Below, in pieces: positions 57,154 to 64,000 of a stretch of 64,000 nucleotides of DNA. The stretch comes from Blastococcus sp. TF02-09 (GTDB lineage Bacteria; Actinomycetota; Actinomycetes; Mycobacteriales; Geodermatophilaceae): positions 62,001 to 126,000 of the forward strand of contig NZ_QOHH01000011.1 in assembly GCF_003319105.1 (NCBI RefSeq). The letters run 5' to 3'. How positions within the stretch are numbered: the first letter of the stretch is position 1; each line of letters opens with the position of its first letter. A program made the position numbers and the translations under genes. The notes under the pieces were generated by a model, which was not told the origin of the DNA, did no database searches, and was given only the letters and a program-made list of their open reading frames with translations.

Positions 57154-58866
57154 ATGCCGGTCATGAGCACCGCTGCGCCGCGACTCCCCGACGCCCTGCA
57201 GGCGCTCCGCGACCTCCTGGCCGAGGTCCCCCTGCACCTGGACGTGCCCGGCCGCGACGAGGCGAGCCGCTCGGCGCGCGCCGTCGTCGACCAGGTCGAC
57301 GACTACCTGCTGCCCCGGCTGCGCGACCTCGACGCCCCGCTCCTGGCCGTGGTCGGGGGCTCGACGGGCGCCGGCAAGTCCACCCTGGTCAACAGCCTGC
57401 TCGGCACGCCGGTCACCACCGCCGGTGTGCTGCGGCCGACCACCCGTGCCCCCGTGCTGGTCTGCGCGCCGGCCGACCGCGCCGCGTTCGCCGGTGACCG
57501 CGTGCTGCCGGGCCTGGCCCGCAGCACCGGCGAGGGGGAGGTCACCGGGGGGCTGCGGCTGGTGGTCAGCGACGCGCTGCCGGCCGGGCTCGCGGTGCTG
57601 GACGCCCCGGACGTCGACTCGGTGGTGGAGACCAACCGGGAGCTGGCCGGGCAGCTGCTGGCCGCCGCCGACCTCTGGGTGTTCGTGACCACCGCGGCCC
57701 GCTACGCCGACGCCGTCCCGTGGGAGGTGCTGCGCACCGCCCAGGAGCGGGGCACCGCGCTGGCCGTGGTGCTCGACCGGGTGCCGCCGGAGGCGGCCGG
57801 CGAGATCGCGGCCGACCTCGGCGGGATGCTGCGCACCGCCGGGCTGGACGCGGCACGGCTGTTCGTCATCGAGGAGCGCCCGCTCTCCGGTGGACTCCTG
57901 CCCGAGGACCAGGTGGCGCCGCTGCGCTCCTGGCTGCACGGGCTGGCCGCCGACCAGGAGCAGCGCGCCGCCGTCGTCCGCCAGACCCTGGCCGGAGCGC
58001 TGGAGAGCCTGGGTGGGCGGGTGGACCTGGTGGCCGAGGGCGTCGTCCGGCAGGAGGCCGCGGCCGAGGCGCTGCGCCAGGCCGCGGAGGCCGCCTACGC
58101 CCGCGCCTGCACGTCGGTGTCCGAGGGCGTCGCCAGCGGGGCTCTGCTGCGCGGCGAGGTGCTGGCGCGCTGGCAGGAGTTCGTCGGTACCGGGGAGTGG
58201 ATGCGCGCCCTGCAGGGGCAGGTGGGCCGGCTGCGCGACCGGATCACCGCGTCGCTCACCGGCCGGCCCGCGGCCGGGACGGGGTTGCAGCAGGCCCTCG
58301 AATCGGGGGTGGAGGTGCTCCTGCGGGACGCCGCGGAGGAGGCCGCCGAGCGGACCGTGACGGCCTGGCGGGGGACGCCGGGCGGACCGGGCCTGCTGGC
58401 CGCCGGTCCGCCCGACCTGGACACCGCCTCGCCGGACTACGCGGCGGCGGCCGCGGCGCAGGTGCGCGACTGGCAGGGCGCCGTGCTGGACCTCGTGCGC
58501 ACCGAGGGGGCCGACAAGCGCACCCGCGCGCGGGCCTACTCGTGGGGCGTCAACGGGGTCGGCGCCGTGGTCATGGTCGCCGTCTTCGCCTCCACCGGGG
58601 GACTGACCGGCGGGGAGGTGGCCGTCGCCGGCGGGACGACGGCGGTGGGCCAGCGGGTGCTGGAGGCGGTCTTCGGCGACTCCGCGGTGCGGTCGCTGGC
58701 CGCCCGGGCCCGGGCGGACCTGGAGCGGCGGGCGGACCGGCTGCTCACCGACGAGCGCGCCCGCTTCGACGAGCTGGTCGCACAGGCCGCACCACCGCCG
58801 GACGCCGTCGCGCGGCTGCGCGCGGCTGCCGCCGAGCTCACCGCGGCGCGGCAGGCCCGGCGATGA
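57154..58866 (+). CDS. Dynamin-like large GTPase
   Basis: 570 residues, ATG 57154 (ATG 57163 is close behind). G1 is VVGGSTGAGKSTLVNSLLG, G2 candidate Thr in PTTRAPV, G3 DAPDVDSV, and no clear NKxD: at its place is VVLDRVPPEAAG. Behind the G domain are long Ala/Glu/Arg helices (RVDLVAEGVVRQEAAAEALRQAAEAAYARAC) and a hydrophobic patch GVNGVGAVVMVAVFASTGGLTGGEVAVAGG near residue 475, a possible membrane paddle. It is like DynA/IniA-type proteins of actinobacteria, which shape or repair membranes. It overlaps its partner gene by ATGA. Confidence 0.87.
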   Translation: MPVMSTAAPRLPDALQALRDLLAEVPLHLDVPGRDEASRSARAVVDQVDDYLLPRLRDLDAPLLAVVGGSTGAGKSTLVNSLLGTPVTTAGVLRPTTRAPVLVCAPADRAAFAGDRVLPGLARSTGEGEVTGGLRLVVSDALPAGLAVLDAPDVDSVVETNRELAGQLLAAADLWVFVTTAARYADAVPWEVLRTAQERGTALAVVLDRVPPEAAGEIAADLGGMLRTAGLDAARLFVIEERPLSGGLLPEDQVAPLRSWLHGLAADQEQRAAVVRQTLAGALESLGGRVDLVAEGVVRQEAAAEALRQAAEAAYARACTSVSEGVASGALLRGEVLARWQEFVGTGEWMRALQGQVGRLRDRITASLTGRPAAGTGLQQALESGVEVLLRDAAEEAAERTVTAWRGTPGGPGLLAAGPPDLDTASPDYAAAAAAQVRDWQGAVLDLVRTEGADKRTRARAYSWGVNGVGAVVMVAVFASTGGLTGGEVAVAGGTTAVGQRVLEAVFGDSAVRSLAARARADLERRADRLLTDERARFDELVAQAAPPPDAVARLRAAAAELTAARQARR

Positions 58867-60449
58867 GGCGCAGGGAGGCCGGTCCCGCGCTGACCGACCG
58901 GCTGGCCGCGCTGCGCGAGGCGGTCGAGGTGGCCGAGGGTCGGCTCGACGTCCCCGAGGTGGGCCGCGCCCGCACGCTGCTGGCCAAGGCCGGGGCGCGG
59001 GAGGCGCTCGGCGACGCCACCGTCGTCGCGCTCGCCGGGGCCACCGGCAGCGGCAAGTCCACGCTGTTCAACGCGCTCTCGGGCGCCGAGGTGAGCACAC
59101 CGGGCGTGCGCCGGCCGACCACCGGCGTGGCGCACGCCTCGGTCTGGGGCGAGGCCGGCGCCGACCGGCTGCTGGACTGGCTGGAGGTCCCGCGGCGGCA
59201 CCGCGTGGCCGACGCCGCGCCGGCGCTCGACGGCCTCGTGCTGCTCGACCTGCCCGACCACGACAGCGTCCGGCTCGAGCACCGGCTGGAGGTGGACCGG
59301 CTGGTGGAGCTGGTCGACGTGCTGGTCTGGGTGCTCGACCCGCAGAAGTACGCCGACGCCGCGGTGCACGGCCGGTACCTGGCGCCCATGGCCGGCCACG
59401 CCGGGGTGCTGGTCGTGGTGCTCAACCAGATCGATCGGCTCGACGAGCAGGCCGCGGCCGCGTGCCTGGCCGACCTGCGCCGGCTGCTGGACTCCGAGGG
59501 CCTGGGGGACACCCCGATCGTCGCCACCTCGGCGCGCACCGGTGCGGGACTGATGGAGCTGCGCGGCGAGCTGGGCCGACGCGTCAGCGCCCGCCGTGCG
59601 GCGACCGAGCGGCTGACCGCCGACGTCCGGGCCACCGCGGAGGCGCTGTCCGCGTACTGCCCGGACGGCGATCCCGGTGCCGGGCCGGCCCGGGCGGCCG
59701 AGGCCGAGCTGACCGGGGCGCTGGCCGCTGCCGCCGGTGTGCCGGTGGTCGTCGCGGCGGTCGAGCGCTCCGCCGTCCGCGAGGGGACGGCGCGCACGGG
59801 ATGGCCCGTCGTGCGGTGGGTGCGCAAGCTGCGACCCGACCCGCTGGAACGCCTGCACCTGGGCGACGAGCGGGCGCGGTCGTCGCTGCCCACCGCCGGG
59901 GCGGTGCAGCAGGCCGGGATGACCGCCGCGCTGCGCCAGGTGCGCACCGCCGCCGGCGAGGGGCTGCCGCAGGCCTGGCGGGACGAGCTGCGGCGGACCG
60001 CCGACTCCGCCGGGGTGGACCTGGCCGACCGGCTGGACCGCGCCGTCACCGGGGCCGACCTCGGACCGGCGCGGGTGCCGCTGTGGCAGCGGGCGGTCGG
60101 TGCGCTGCAGTGGGCGCTGCTGGCGTGCGCGTTGGTCGGAGCGCTGTGGCTGCTGGGCCTCGGCGTCCTGGGCTGGCTGCAGCTGGACGACGTGCTGCCG
60201 CTGCCGGAGGTCGAGGGCATCCCGCTGCCGACCCTGCTGCTCGTGCTCGGGCTGCTCGCCGGCGCGCTGCTCGCGGTGCTGGCCCGACCGTTCGTGCGCG
60301 CCGGGGCCCGCCGCCGACGACGGCGGGCCGAGCAGCGGCTCACCGCCCGCGTCGCGGAGGTGGCGCACGGGTCGGTGCTCGCGCCGTTGGAGGGGACGGT
60401 CGAGGACGCGCGCGTCTTCTGCGCCGCCGTCCGCCGCGCCGGCAGCTGA
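58863..60449 (+). CDS. YfjP-like GTPase with C-terminal membrane helices
   Basis: 528 residues from ATG 58863. G1 ALAGATGSGKSTLFNALSG, G3 LLDLPDHDSVRLEH, G4 VVLNQIDRLDEQAA, and G5 VATSARTGAG are all intact, an Era/YfjP-like GTPase. Two C-terminal membrane helices (ALLACALVGALWLLGLGVLGWL and TLLLVLGLLAGALLAVLARPF) anchor it. With the dynamin-like protein in the same overlapping operon it forms a GTPase pair often seen in actinobacteria, presumably acting on the cell membrane. Function in this organism is unknown. Confidence 0.88.
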   Translation: MRRREAGPALTDRLAALREAVEVAEGRLDVPEVGRARTLLAKAGAREALGDATVVALAGATGSGKSTLFNALSGAEVSTPGVRRPTTGVAHASVWGEAGADRLLDWLEVPRRHRVADAAPALDGLVLLDLPDHDSVRLEHRLEVDRLVELVDVLVWVLDPQKYADAAVHGRYLAPMAGHAGVLVVVLNQIDRLDEQAAAACLADLRRLLDSEGLGDTPIVATSARTGAGLMELRGELGRRVSARRAATERLTADVRATAEALSAYCPDGDPGAGPARAAEAELTGALAAAAGVPVVVAAVERSAVREGTARTGWPVVRWVRKLRPDPLERLHLGDERARSSLPTAGAVQQAGMTAALRQVRTAAGEGLPQAWRDELRRTADSAGVDLADRLDRAVTGADLGPARVPLWQRAVGALQWALLACALVGALWLLGLGVLGWLQLDDVLPLPEVEGIPLPTLLLVLGLLAGALLAVLARPFVRAGARRRRRRAEQRLTARVAEVAHGSVLAPLEGTVEDARVFCAAVRRAGS

Positions 60450-60453
60450 CCGG

Positions 60454-60711
60454 TCAGGCGGTGAGCTCCGCCGCGGCGATCATGCGGCTCAGCGTCTCCA
60501 CCCAGGCCGCCCGCACGTCGGACGGCCGGCCGTCGACGACGGCGTGCGCGCCGCCGTCGAGGTCGCCCGTGCCGGCCACCGCCTCGACGCTCAGCCGGAG
60601 CAGCAGATCGGTGATGGTCTCTGAGGGCAGTCCGGCATCCACGAGGGGCTGCAGGATCCACTGGCGCGGGTCCACCCCAGGTGTTCGTCCGAAACGTCCT
60701 GGCGGATGCAC
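60454..60711 (-). CDS. Small protein of unknown function
   Basis: 85 residues from GTG 60711; GTG 60675 would give a 73-residue protein starting DPRQWILQPLVDAG. The body VDPRQWILQPLVDAGLPSETITDLLLRLSVEAVAGTGDLDGGAHAVVDGRPSDVRAAWVETLSRMIAAAELTA looks protein-like: two amphipathic helices, no Cys. I do not recognise it. It is convergent with the GTPase gene (4-bp gap) and divergent from the lipoprotein gene at 60740. Real but unassigned. Confidence 0.45.
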   Translation of the reverse strand: MHPPGRFGRTPGVDPRQWILQPLVDAGLPSETITDLLLRLSVEAVAGTGDLDGGAHAVVDGRPSDVRAAWVETLSRMIAAAELTA

Positions 60712-60727
60712 CGCCGGGAGCCCGCAC

Positions 60728-60733
60728 TACTGT
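60728..60733 (+). promoter_or_regulatory. Leaderless -10 element of the lipoprotein gene at 60740
   Basis: TACTGT, a full TANNNT match, ends 6 nt before GTG 60740. Confidence 0.55.
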
Positions 60734-60739
60734 CCGCCC

Positions 60740-61855
60740 GTGATCCGTCGCACGCTGCTGCCCTCGCTCGTCGCCCTCGTCACGCTGGCCGGTCTCGCGG
60801 CCTGCTCCGCGGACTCCACTGCGGCCGACGAGGGCGTGACCGCCGAGGCGCAGCCGGTCGGCTGGGAGAAGGTGGCCGGCACCGACGAGTGCGCGTGCAG
60901 CGACGGCAGCGAGTTCCACTACTGGCTGCACGAGGGCGACCCGACCAAGGTGGCCTTCGTCCTCGAGGGCGGCGGCGCGTGCTTCAGCGCCGAGACCTGC
61001 GGCACGGAGGACAGCACGTCGAAGCAGAACCTGGCGCGCGACCTGGCCGACGAGCCCGGCTTCGTCTCCCGCGGCGGTACCCCGGTGCCGGCCACCGACG
61101 GGCTCGTCGACGTGGCCGACCCCGACAACCCGCTGGCCGGCTACAGCGTCGTCTACGTCCCCTACTGCACCGGCGACCTGCACCTGGGCGACACGACGCA
61201 CGACTACGGCGACGGCGTCGTGGTCCAGCACAAGGGCCGGGTCAACGCCACCACCGCGCTCGAGGGCATGGCCCGGGAGTTCCCCGACGCCGAGCAGGTC
61301 GTCGTCCTGGGCTTCAGCGCCGGCTCCGCCGGTGCGCCCCTCTACGGCGGGCTCGCCCACGACCTGCTGCCCGACGCGGACATCACCGTCCTCGCCGACG
61401 CCTCCGGCGCCTACCCCGGGGACGAGGCCATCACCGGGGCCATCGGCGCGCTGTGGGGCATCGCCGGCGCGCTTCCCGCGTGGCCCGAGGCGGCCGGTCA
61501 GCCGGCGACGGCGTGGTCGCTGCCCGGCCTGCTCGTGCAGGCCGGCCGGCACGTGCCCGGCATCACCCTGGCCACGATCGACACCGCCGAGGACGAGACG
61601 CAGCGCCGCTTCACCGACCGGATCGGGTTCGCCGACACGCCGCTGCCCGAGCTGATCGACCGCAACGCGCGGTTCGTCGAGGCCGGCGGCGTCGAGGTCA
61701 GCTCGTGGGTCGGCCCGGGCACGCAGCACGTCAGCACCGCCGAGGACGACGTCCTCTACGGCAGCGAGGTCGAGGGCACCCGGCTTGTCGACTGGATCGC
61801 GGACCTCCTCGCCGGGGAGCACGTCCCCGACGTCCGCTGCGAGGACTGCGACTGA
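60740..61855 (+). CDS. Pectinacetylesterase-family lipoprotein
   Basis: 371 residues from GTG 60740. RRTLLPSLVALVTLAGLAACSAD is a lipoprotein signal (LAAC). The body has the pectinacetylesterase/NOTUM pattern: TKVAFVLEGGGACFSAETC, YVPYCTGDLHLGD, and the nucleophile elbow VVLGFSAGSAGAPLYGG (Ser). The final catalytic His is likely in GPGTQHVSTAED. It would deacylate an extracellular ester, perhaps polysaccharide or lipid. Disulfide pairs CACSD at the start and DVRCEDCD at the end suggest folding outside the cell. Confidence 0.88.
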   Translation: MIRRTLLPSLVALVTLAGLAACSADSTAADEGVTAEAQPVGWEKVAGTDECACSDGSEFHYWLHEGDPTKVAFVLEGGGACFSAETCGTEDSTSKQNLARDLADEPGFVSRGGTPVPATDGLVDVADPDNPLAGYSVVYVPYCTGDLHLGDTTHDYGDGVVVQHKGRVNATTALEGMAREFPDAEQVVVLGFSAGSAGAPLYGGLAHDLLPDADITVLADASGAYPGDEAITGAIGALWGIAGALPAWPEAAGQPATAWSLPGLLVQAGRHVPGITLATIDTAEDETQRRFTDRIGFADTPLPELIDRNARFVEAGGVEVSSWVGPGTQHVSTAEDDVLYGSEVEGTRLVDWIADLLAGEHVPDVRCEDCD

Positions 61856-61942
61856 CCCTCTGGGACGATGGGTCCACCGCCCCGACCGACCGCCGGCTCG
61901 TCCGCGAGCCCGACCCGAGCGCTGCTCGCCAGGAGTTCCCCG

Positions 61943-62461
61943 ATGTCCCGCCGTACCGCCTCCCGGGCGCTGATCGCCGTCGCCCTGTCCGTCTCCCTGG
62001 CCGCCTGCGGTTCCGACGACGACGCCGCCTCGCCGGACGCCGGCAGCTCGAGCGCGGCAGCCGGTGAGGTCTCCGCCGACCTCACGCAGAAGCCCGAGGT
62101 CCCCGCGTCGGACGAGCCGGTGCCGGACGAGCTGGTCATGGACGACGTCGTCGTCGGGGACGGGGCGGAGGCCGTCGAGGGCAGCACCGCCGACGTGAAG
62201 TACGTGGGCGCGTTCTACGAGTCCGGGGAGGAGTTCGACTCCTCCTGGTCCAATTCGCCGGACTACACGATCCCGGTCCCGCTCGGTGCGGGGCGGGTCA
62301 TCCCGGGCTTCGAGCAGGGCATCGAGGGGATGAAGGTCGGCGGGCGACGGACGATCACCATCCCCAGCGACCTCGGCTACGGGCCGGACGGTTACCCACC
62401 GGTGATCCCTGGGAACGCCACCCTGGTCTTCGTGATGGATCTGGTCGAGGTCACCCCCTGA
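61943..62461 (+). CDS. FKBP-type peptidyl-prolyl isomerase lipoprotein
   Basis: 172 residues from ATG 61943 with AGGAG upstream. The signal TASRALIAVALSVSLAACGSDD has lipobox SLAAC. The FKBP domain is in the last 100 residues: VVVGDGAEAVEGSTADVKYVGAFYESGEEFDSSWSNSPDYTIPVPLGAGRVIPGFEQGIEGMKVGGRRTITIPSDLGYG. It retains the key residues F, D (FDSSW), V-I-P-G-F and L-G-Y-G. It isomerises proline bonds in exported proteins outside the membrane. It is likely a monocistronic extracytoplasmic folding factor. Confidence 0.93.
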   Translation: MSRRTASRALIAVALSVSLAACGSDDDAASPDAGSSSAAAGEVSADLTQKPEVPASDEPVPDELVMDDVVVGDGAEAVEGSTADVKYVGAFYESGEEFDSSWSNSPDYTIPVPLGAGRVIPGFEQGIEGMKVGGRRTITIPSDLGYGPDGYPPVIPGNATLVFVMDLVEVTP

Positions 62462-62466
62462 CGCGG

Positions 62467-63582
62467 CTACTCGCCGGAGGACCGGCCGCCCGCTGAGACC
62501 GGGACCGGCACCGGGCCGGCCAGCGCGACGACGTCACCGACCACCCACACCGCCGGCGGCCGCACGGACTCCGCGGCCATCGTCGCCCCGAGGTCGGCGA
62601 GCGTCGTCCGGAGCGTGCGCTCCCGGCCCGTCGAGCCCTCCACGACGACGGCGACCGGGGTGTCCGGCGCGCGGCCGTGCCCGATCAGCGCCGCGGCGAT
62701 CGCCGGCGCCGTCTCCACGCCCATGAGCACCACCACCGTGCCCCGGAGCCGGCCGATCGCGGACCAGTCGACCAGCGACTGCGGATGGCCCGGCGGGAGG
62801 TGCCCGGAGACGACGACGAACTCGTGGGTCAGCCCGCGGTGGGTCACCGGGACGCCGGCCAGACCGGGCACCCCGACCGCGCTGGTGACCCCGGGCACGA
62901 CCTCGACGGGGACGCCGGCGGCCGCGCAGGCGAGCAGCTCCTCCATGCCGCGGCCGAAGACGAACGGGTCCCCACCCTTGAGCCGGACCACCCGGCGGCC
63001 GGCGAGCGCGCGGGAGACCAGCACGGCGTTGATGTCCTCCTGCGGCATGGCGCGCCCGCGGGGCAGCTTCGAGGCGTCCACGATCTCGACGTCGGGCCGC
63101 AGCCCGGCCAGGAGCGAGCGCGGGCCCAGGTTGTCGACGACCACCACGTCGGCCTGCTCCAGCGCGGTCCGTCCCCGGACGGTGATCAGCTCGGGGTCGC
63201 CCGGCCCGCCGCCGACGAGCACGACCCGACCGGGCCCGCCGACCGAGGCGTCGGCGGGCCGGGTGGCCCGGGTGCAGAAGACGCGCTCGCGCTCGGCCTC
63301 GGCTTCGACCGCATCGTCCACCGCGGCGTGGCCGGTGGCGGCGACGGCGTACCAGGCGGCCGCCAGGTCACCGGTCGCGTAGGGCCGGGGGAGCCAGGTC
63401 AGCGCCCGCGCGCTCGCAAGCGCCCCGAGCTCGGGGACCACCCCCGGCGCGACGACGGTGACCCGCGCACCGGCGTCCAGCAGCCCGGCCGTCGCACGCG
63501 TGGCGGCCGGGCCGCCCCCGACGACCACGACCTCCTTGTCGGACAGGTCCAGGCCGACGGGGAGCAGCGGCGGGGTGCTCAC
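62467..63582 (-). CDS. cobA: Uroporphyrinogen-III C-methyltransferase with N-terminal siroheme-synthase domain
   Basis: 371 residues from GTG 63582, overlapping the cobC stop (GTGA). Residues 1-110 form a short NAD-binding CysG/Met8-like domain (VVVVGGGPAATRATAGLLDAGARVTVVAPG) without the usual dimerisation part. From about 118 the SUMT domain: RVVLVGGGPGDPELITVRGRTALEQADVVVVDNL, LPRGRAMPQEDINAVLV, VVRLKGGDPFVFGRGMEEL and VSGHLPPG. It makes precorrin-2 from uroporphyrinogen III with SAM, and possibly oxidises it, for cobalamin or siroheme. This shortened fusion is usual in actinobacteria. Confidence 0.94.
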   Translation of the reverse strand: MSTPPLLPVGLDLSDKEVVVVGGGPAATRATAGLLDAGARVTVVAPGVVPELGALASARALTWLPRPYATGDLAAAWYAVAATGHAAVDDAVEAEAERERVFCTRATRPADASVGGPGRVVLVGGGPGDPELITVRGRTALEQADVVVVDNLGPRSLLAGLRPDVEIVDASKLPRGRAMPQEDINAVLVSRALAGRRVVRLKGGDPFVFGRGMEELLACAAAGVPVEVVPGVTSAVGVPGLAGVPVTHRGLTHEFVVVSGHLPPGHPQSLVDWSAIGRLRGTVVVLMGVETAPAIAAALIGHGRAPDTPVAVVVEGSTGRERTLRTTLADLGATMAAESVRPPAVWVVGDVVALAGPVPVPVSAGGRSSGE

Positions 63583-64000
63583 GGCACCTCCTCGGAGATC
63601 GGAGCGCCGAGCACGTCGGCGAGGACGGCGGCGAAGGCGCGGGAGACCTCGGGCCGGCGCACCGCCACGCGCAGGTGGTCGCCGGTCAGCCCGGGGAAGG
63701 TGTCGCCGCGGCGCACGGCCCAGCCCCGCCGGCGCAGCTCCTCGCGCACGGCGAGCCCGTCCGCCACGCGCAGCAGCACGAACGACGAGCGCGGATCGCC
63801 CTCGACGACCACCGACGGCGGGAGGGCGTCCACGAGGGCGGTGCGCCAGTCCGCGAGGTCCCGCGCGGCGGCGTCGGCCTCGGCGCGCGCCGCGGGGGTG
63901 GTGCACGCGGTCAGCGCGGCCAGCGCCGGGGTGGAGACCGGCCACCGCGGCTGCTGCGCGGCCAGCCGGGCGATCAGGTCGGCCGGCCCGAGCGCGTAGC
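63579..64000 (-). CDS. cobC: CobC-like aminotransferase, C-terminal part
   Basis: The gene runs off the right edge; the frame is open from the last full codon at 63998 to TGA at 63579. The visible 140 residues (YALGPADLIARLAAQQPRWPVSTPALAAL ... PPSVVVEGDPRSSFVLLRVADGLAVREELRRRGWAVRRGDTFPGLTGDHLRVAVRRPEVSRAFAAVLADVLG) match the C-terminal half of class I aminotransferases of the HisC/CobC group, including the Arg that binds the carboxylate (HLRVAVR). The PLP Lys lies outside. The overlap with cobA suggests a role in cobalamin aminopropanol/threonine-phosphate supply. A HisC role is the alternative. Confidence 0.82.
   Translation of the reverse strand, partial: YALGPADLIARLAAQQPRWPVSTPALAALTACTTPAARAEADAAARDLADWRTALVDALPPSVVVEGDPRSSFVLLRVADGLAVREELRRRGWAVRRGDTFPGLTGDHLRVAVRRPEVSRAFAAVLADVLGAPISEEVP

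Overview
The window is chromosomal DNA of a very GC-rich actinobacterium. Gene content (biliverdin phytochrome with a PP2C output, ECF41 sigma factor, actinobacterial CobC-CobA order, DUF3618 and DUF427 proteins, MmyB-type regulator), heavy GTG start use and many leaderless promoters fit the order Geodermatophilales (Blastococcus, Geodermatophilus, Modestobacter type). The genus is inferred from style and content, not from a marker gene. Most of the window is ordinary core chromosome: tightly packed genes, many ATGA or GTGA start/stop overlaps, short intergenic gaps, no CRISPR, no insertion sequence and no phage genes.

Layout. 1-6.1 kb: the end of a GGDEF-EAL protein, a RibD/DHFR-like reductase, an ltrA gene broken by an in-frame TAG, tRNA-Leu(UAG), DUF3618 and DUF427 proteins, a TetR repressor with a palindrome over its own promoter, and a second EAL protein. 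6.1-18.7 kb: GNAT, histidine phosphatase, aldo/keto reductase, acyl-CoA dehydrogenase plus thioesterase, epimerase, an ArsR-type regulator/MFS/cupin operon, another MFS, alpha/beta hydrolase, IPP isomerase, a Tat-type polysaccharide deacetylase and an SDR. 18.7-24.4 kb: heme oxygenase and a phytochrome-phosphatase as an overlapping pair, divergent from a proline catabolism operon (proline dehydrogenase, P5C dehydrogenase). 24.4-29.6 kb: DUF488, MFS, a two-gene ABC exporter and a flavin monooxygenase. 29.7-34.8 kb: a complete branched-chain amino acid ABC importer in the order livF-G-H-M-K, with a CRP-like site in front and a strong terminator behind. 34.8-42.2 kb: MFS, a small membrane protein paired with an RCK potassium channel, a secreted protein and a NarL-type two-component system.

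42.2-48.3 kb is the one region that looks acquired. It lies between two copies of a 33-bp sequence (the last codons of the response regulator) and two copies of a 29-bp piece of tRNA-Lys, next to an intact tRNA-Lys(CUU). It carries a DedA-like membrane protein, an MmyB-type regulator, an alpha/beta hydrolase, an SDR, a carboxymuconolactone-decarboxylase-like protein and a VapBC45-like toxin-antitoxin pair, but no integrase.

48.5-64.0 kb: L,D-transpeptidase lipoprotein, coiled-coil membrane protein, a BNR-repeat protein with a MoaD/ThiS-like protein, an ECF41 sigma factor with a putative NmrA-type target gene and membrane protein, dapA, a long-chain-type acyl-CoA dehydrogenase with enoyl-CoA hydratase, a pair of dynamin-like/YfjP-like GTPases, a pectinacetylesterase-family lipoprotein, an FKBP lipoprotein, and cobA plus the end of cobC running off the right edge.

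Functional themes are catabolism of amino acids and fatty acids (liv, proline, two acyl-CoA dehydrogenase loci), c-di-GMP and light sensing, and general stress signalling. The main points for a second look are the tRNA-Lys island with its double repeats, the heme oxygenase/phytochrome/PP2C pair, the amber-interrupted ltrA, the MoaD-BNR pair, and the run of genes whose promoter -10 box sits 6-7 nt before the start codon.
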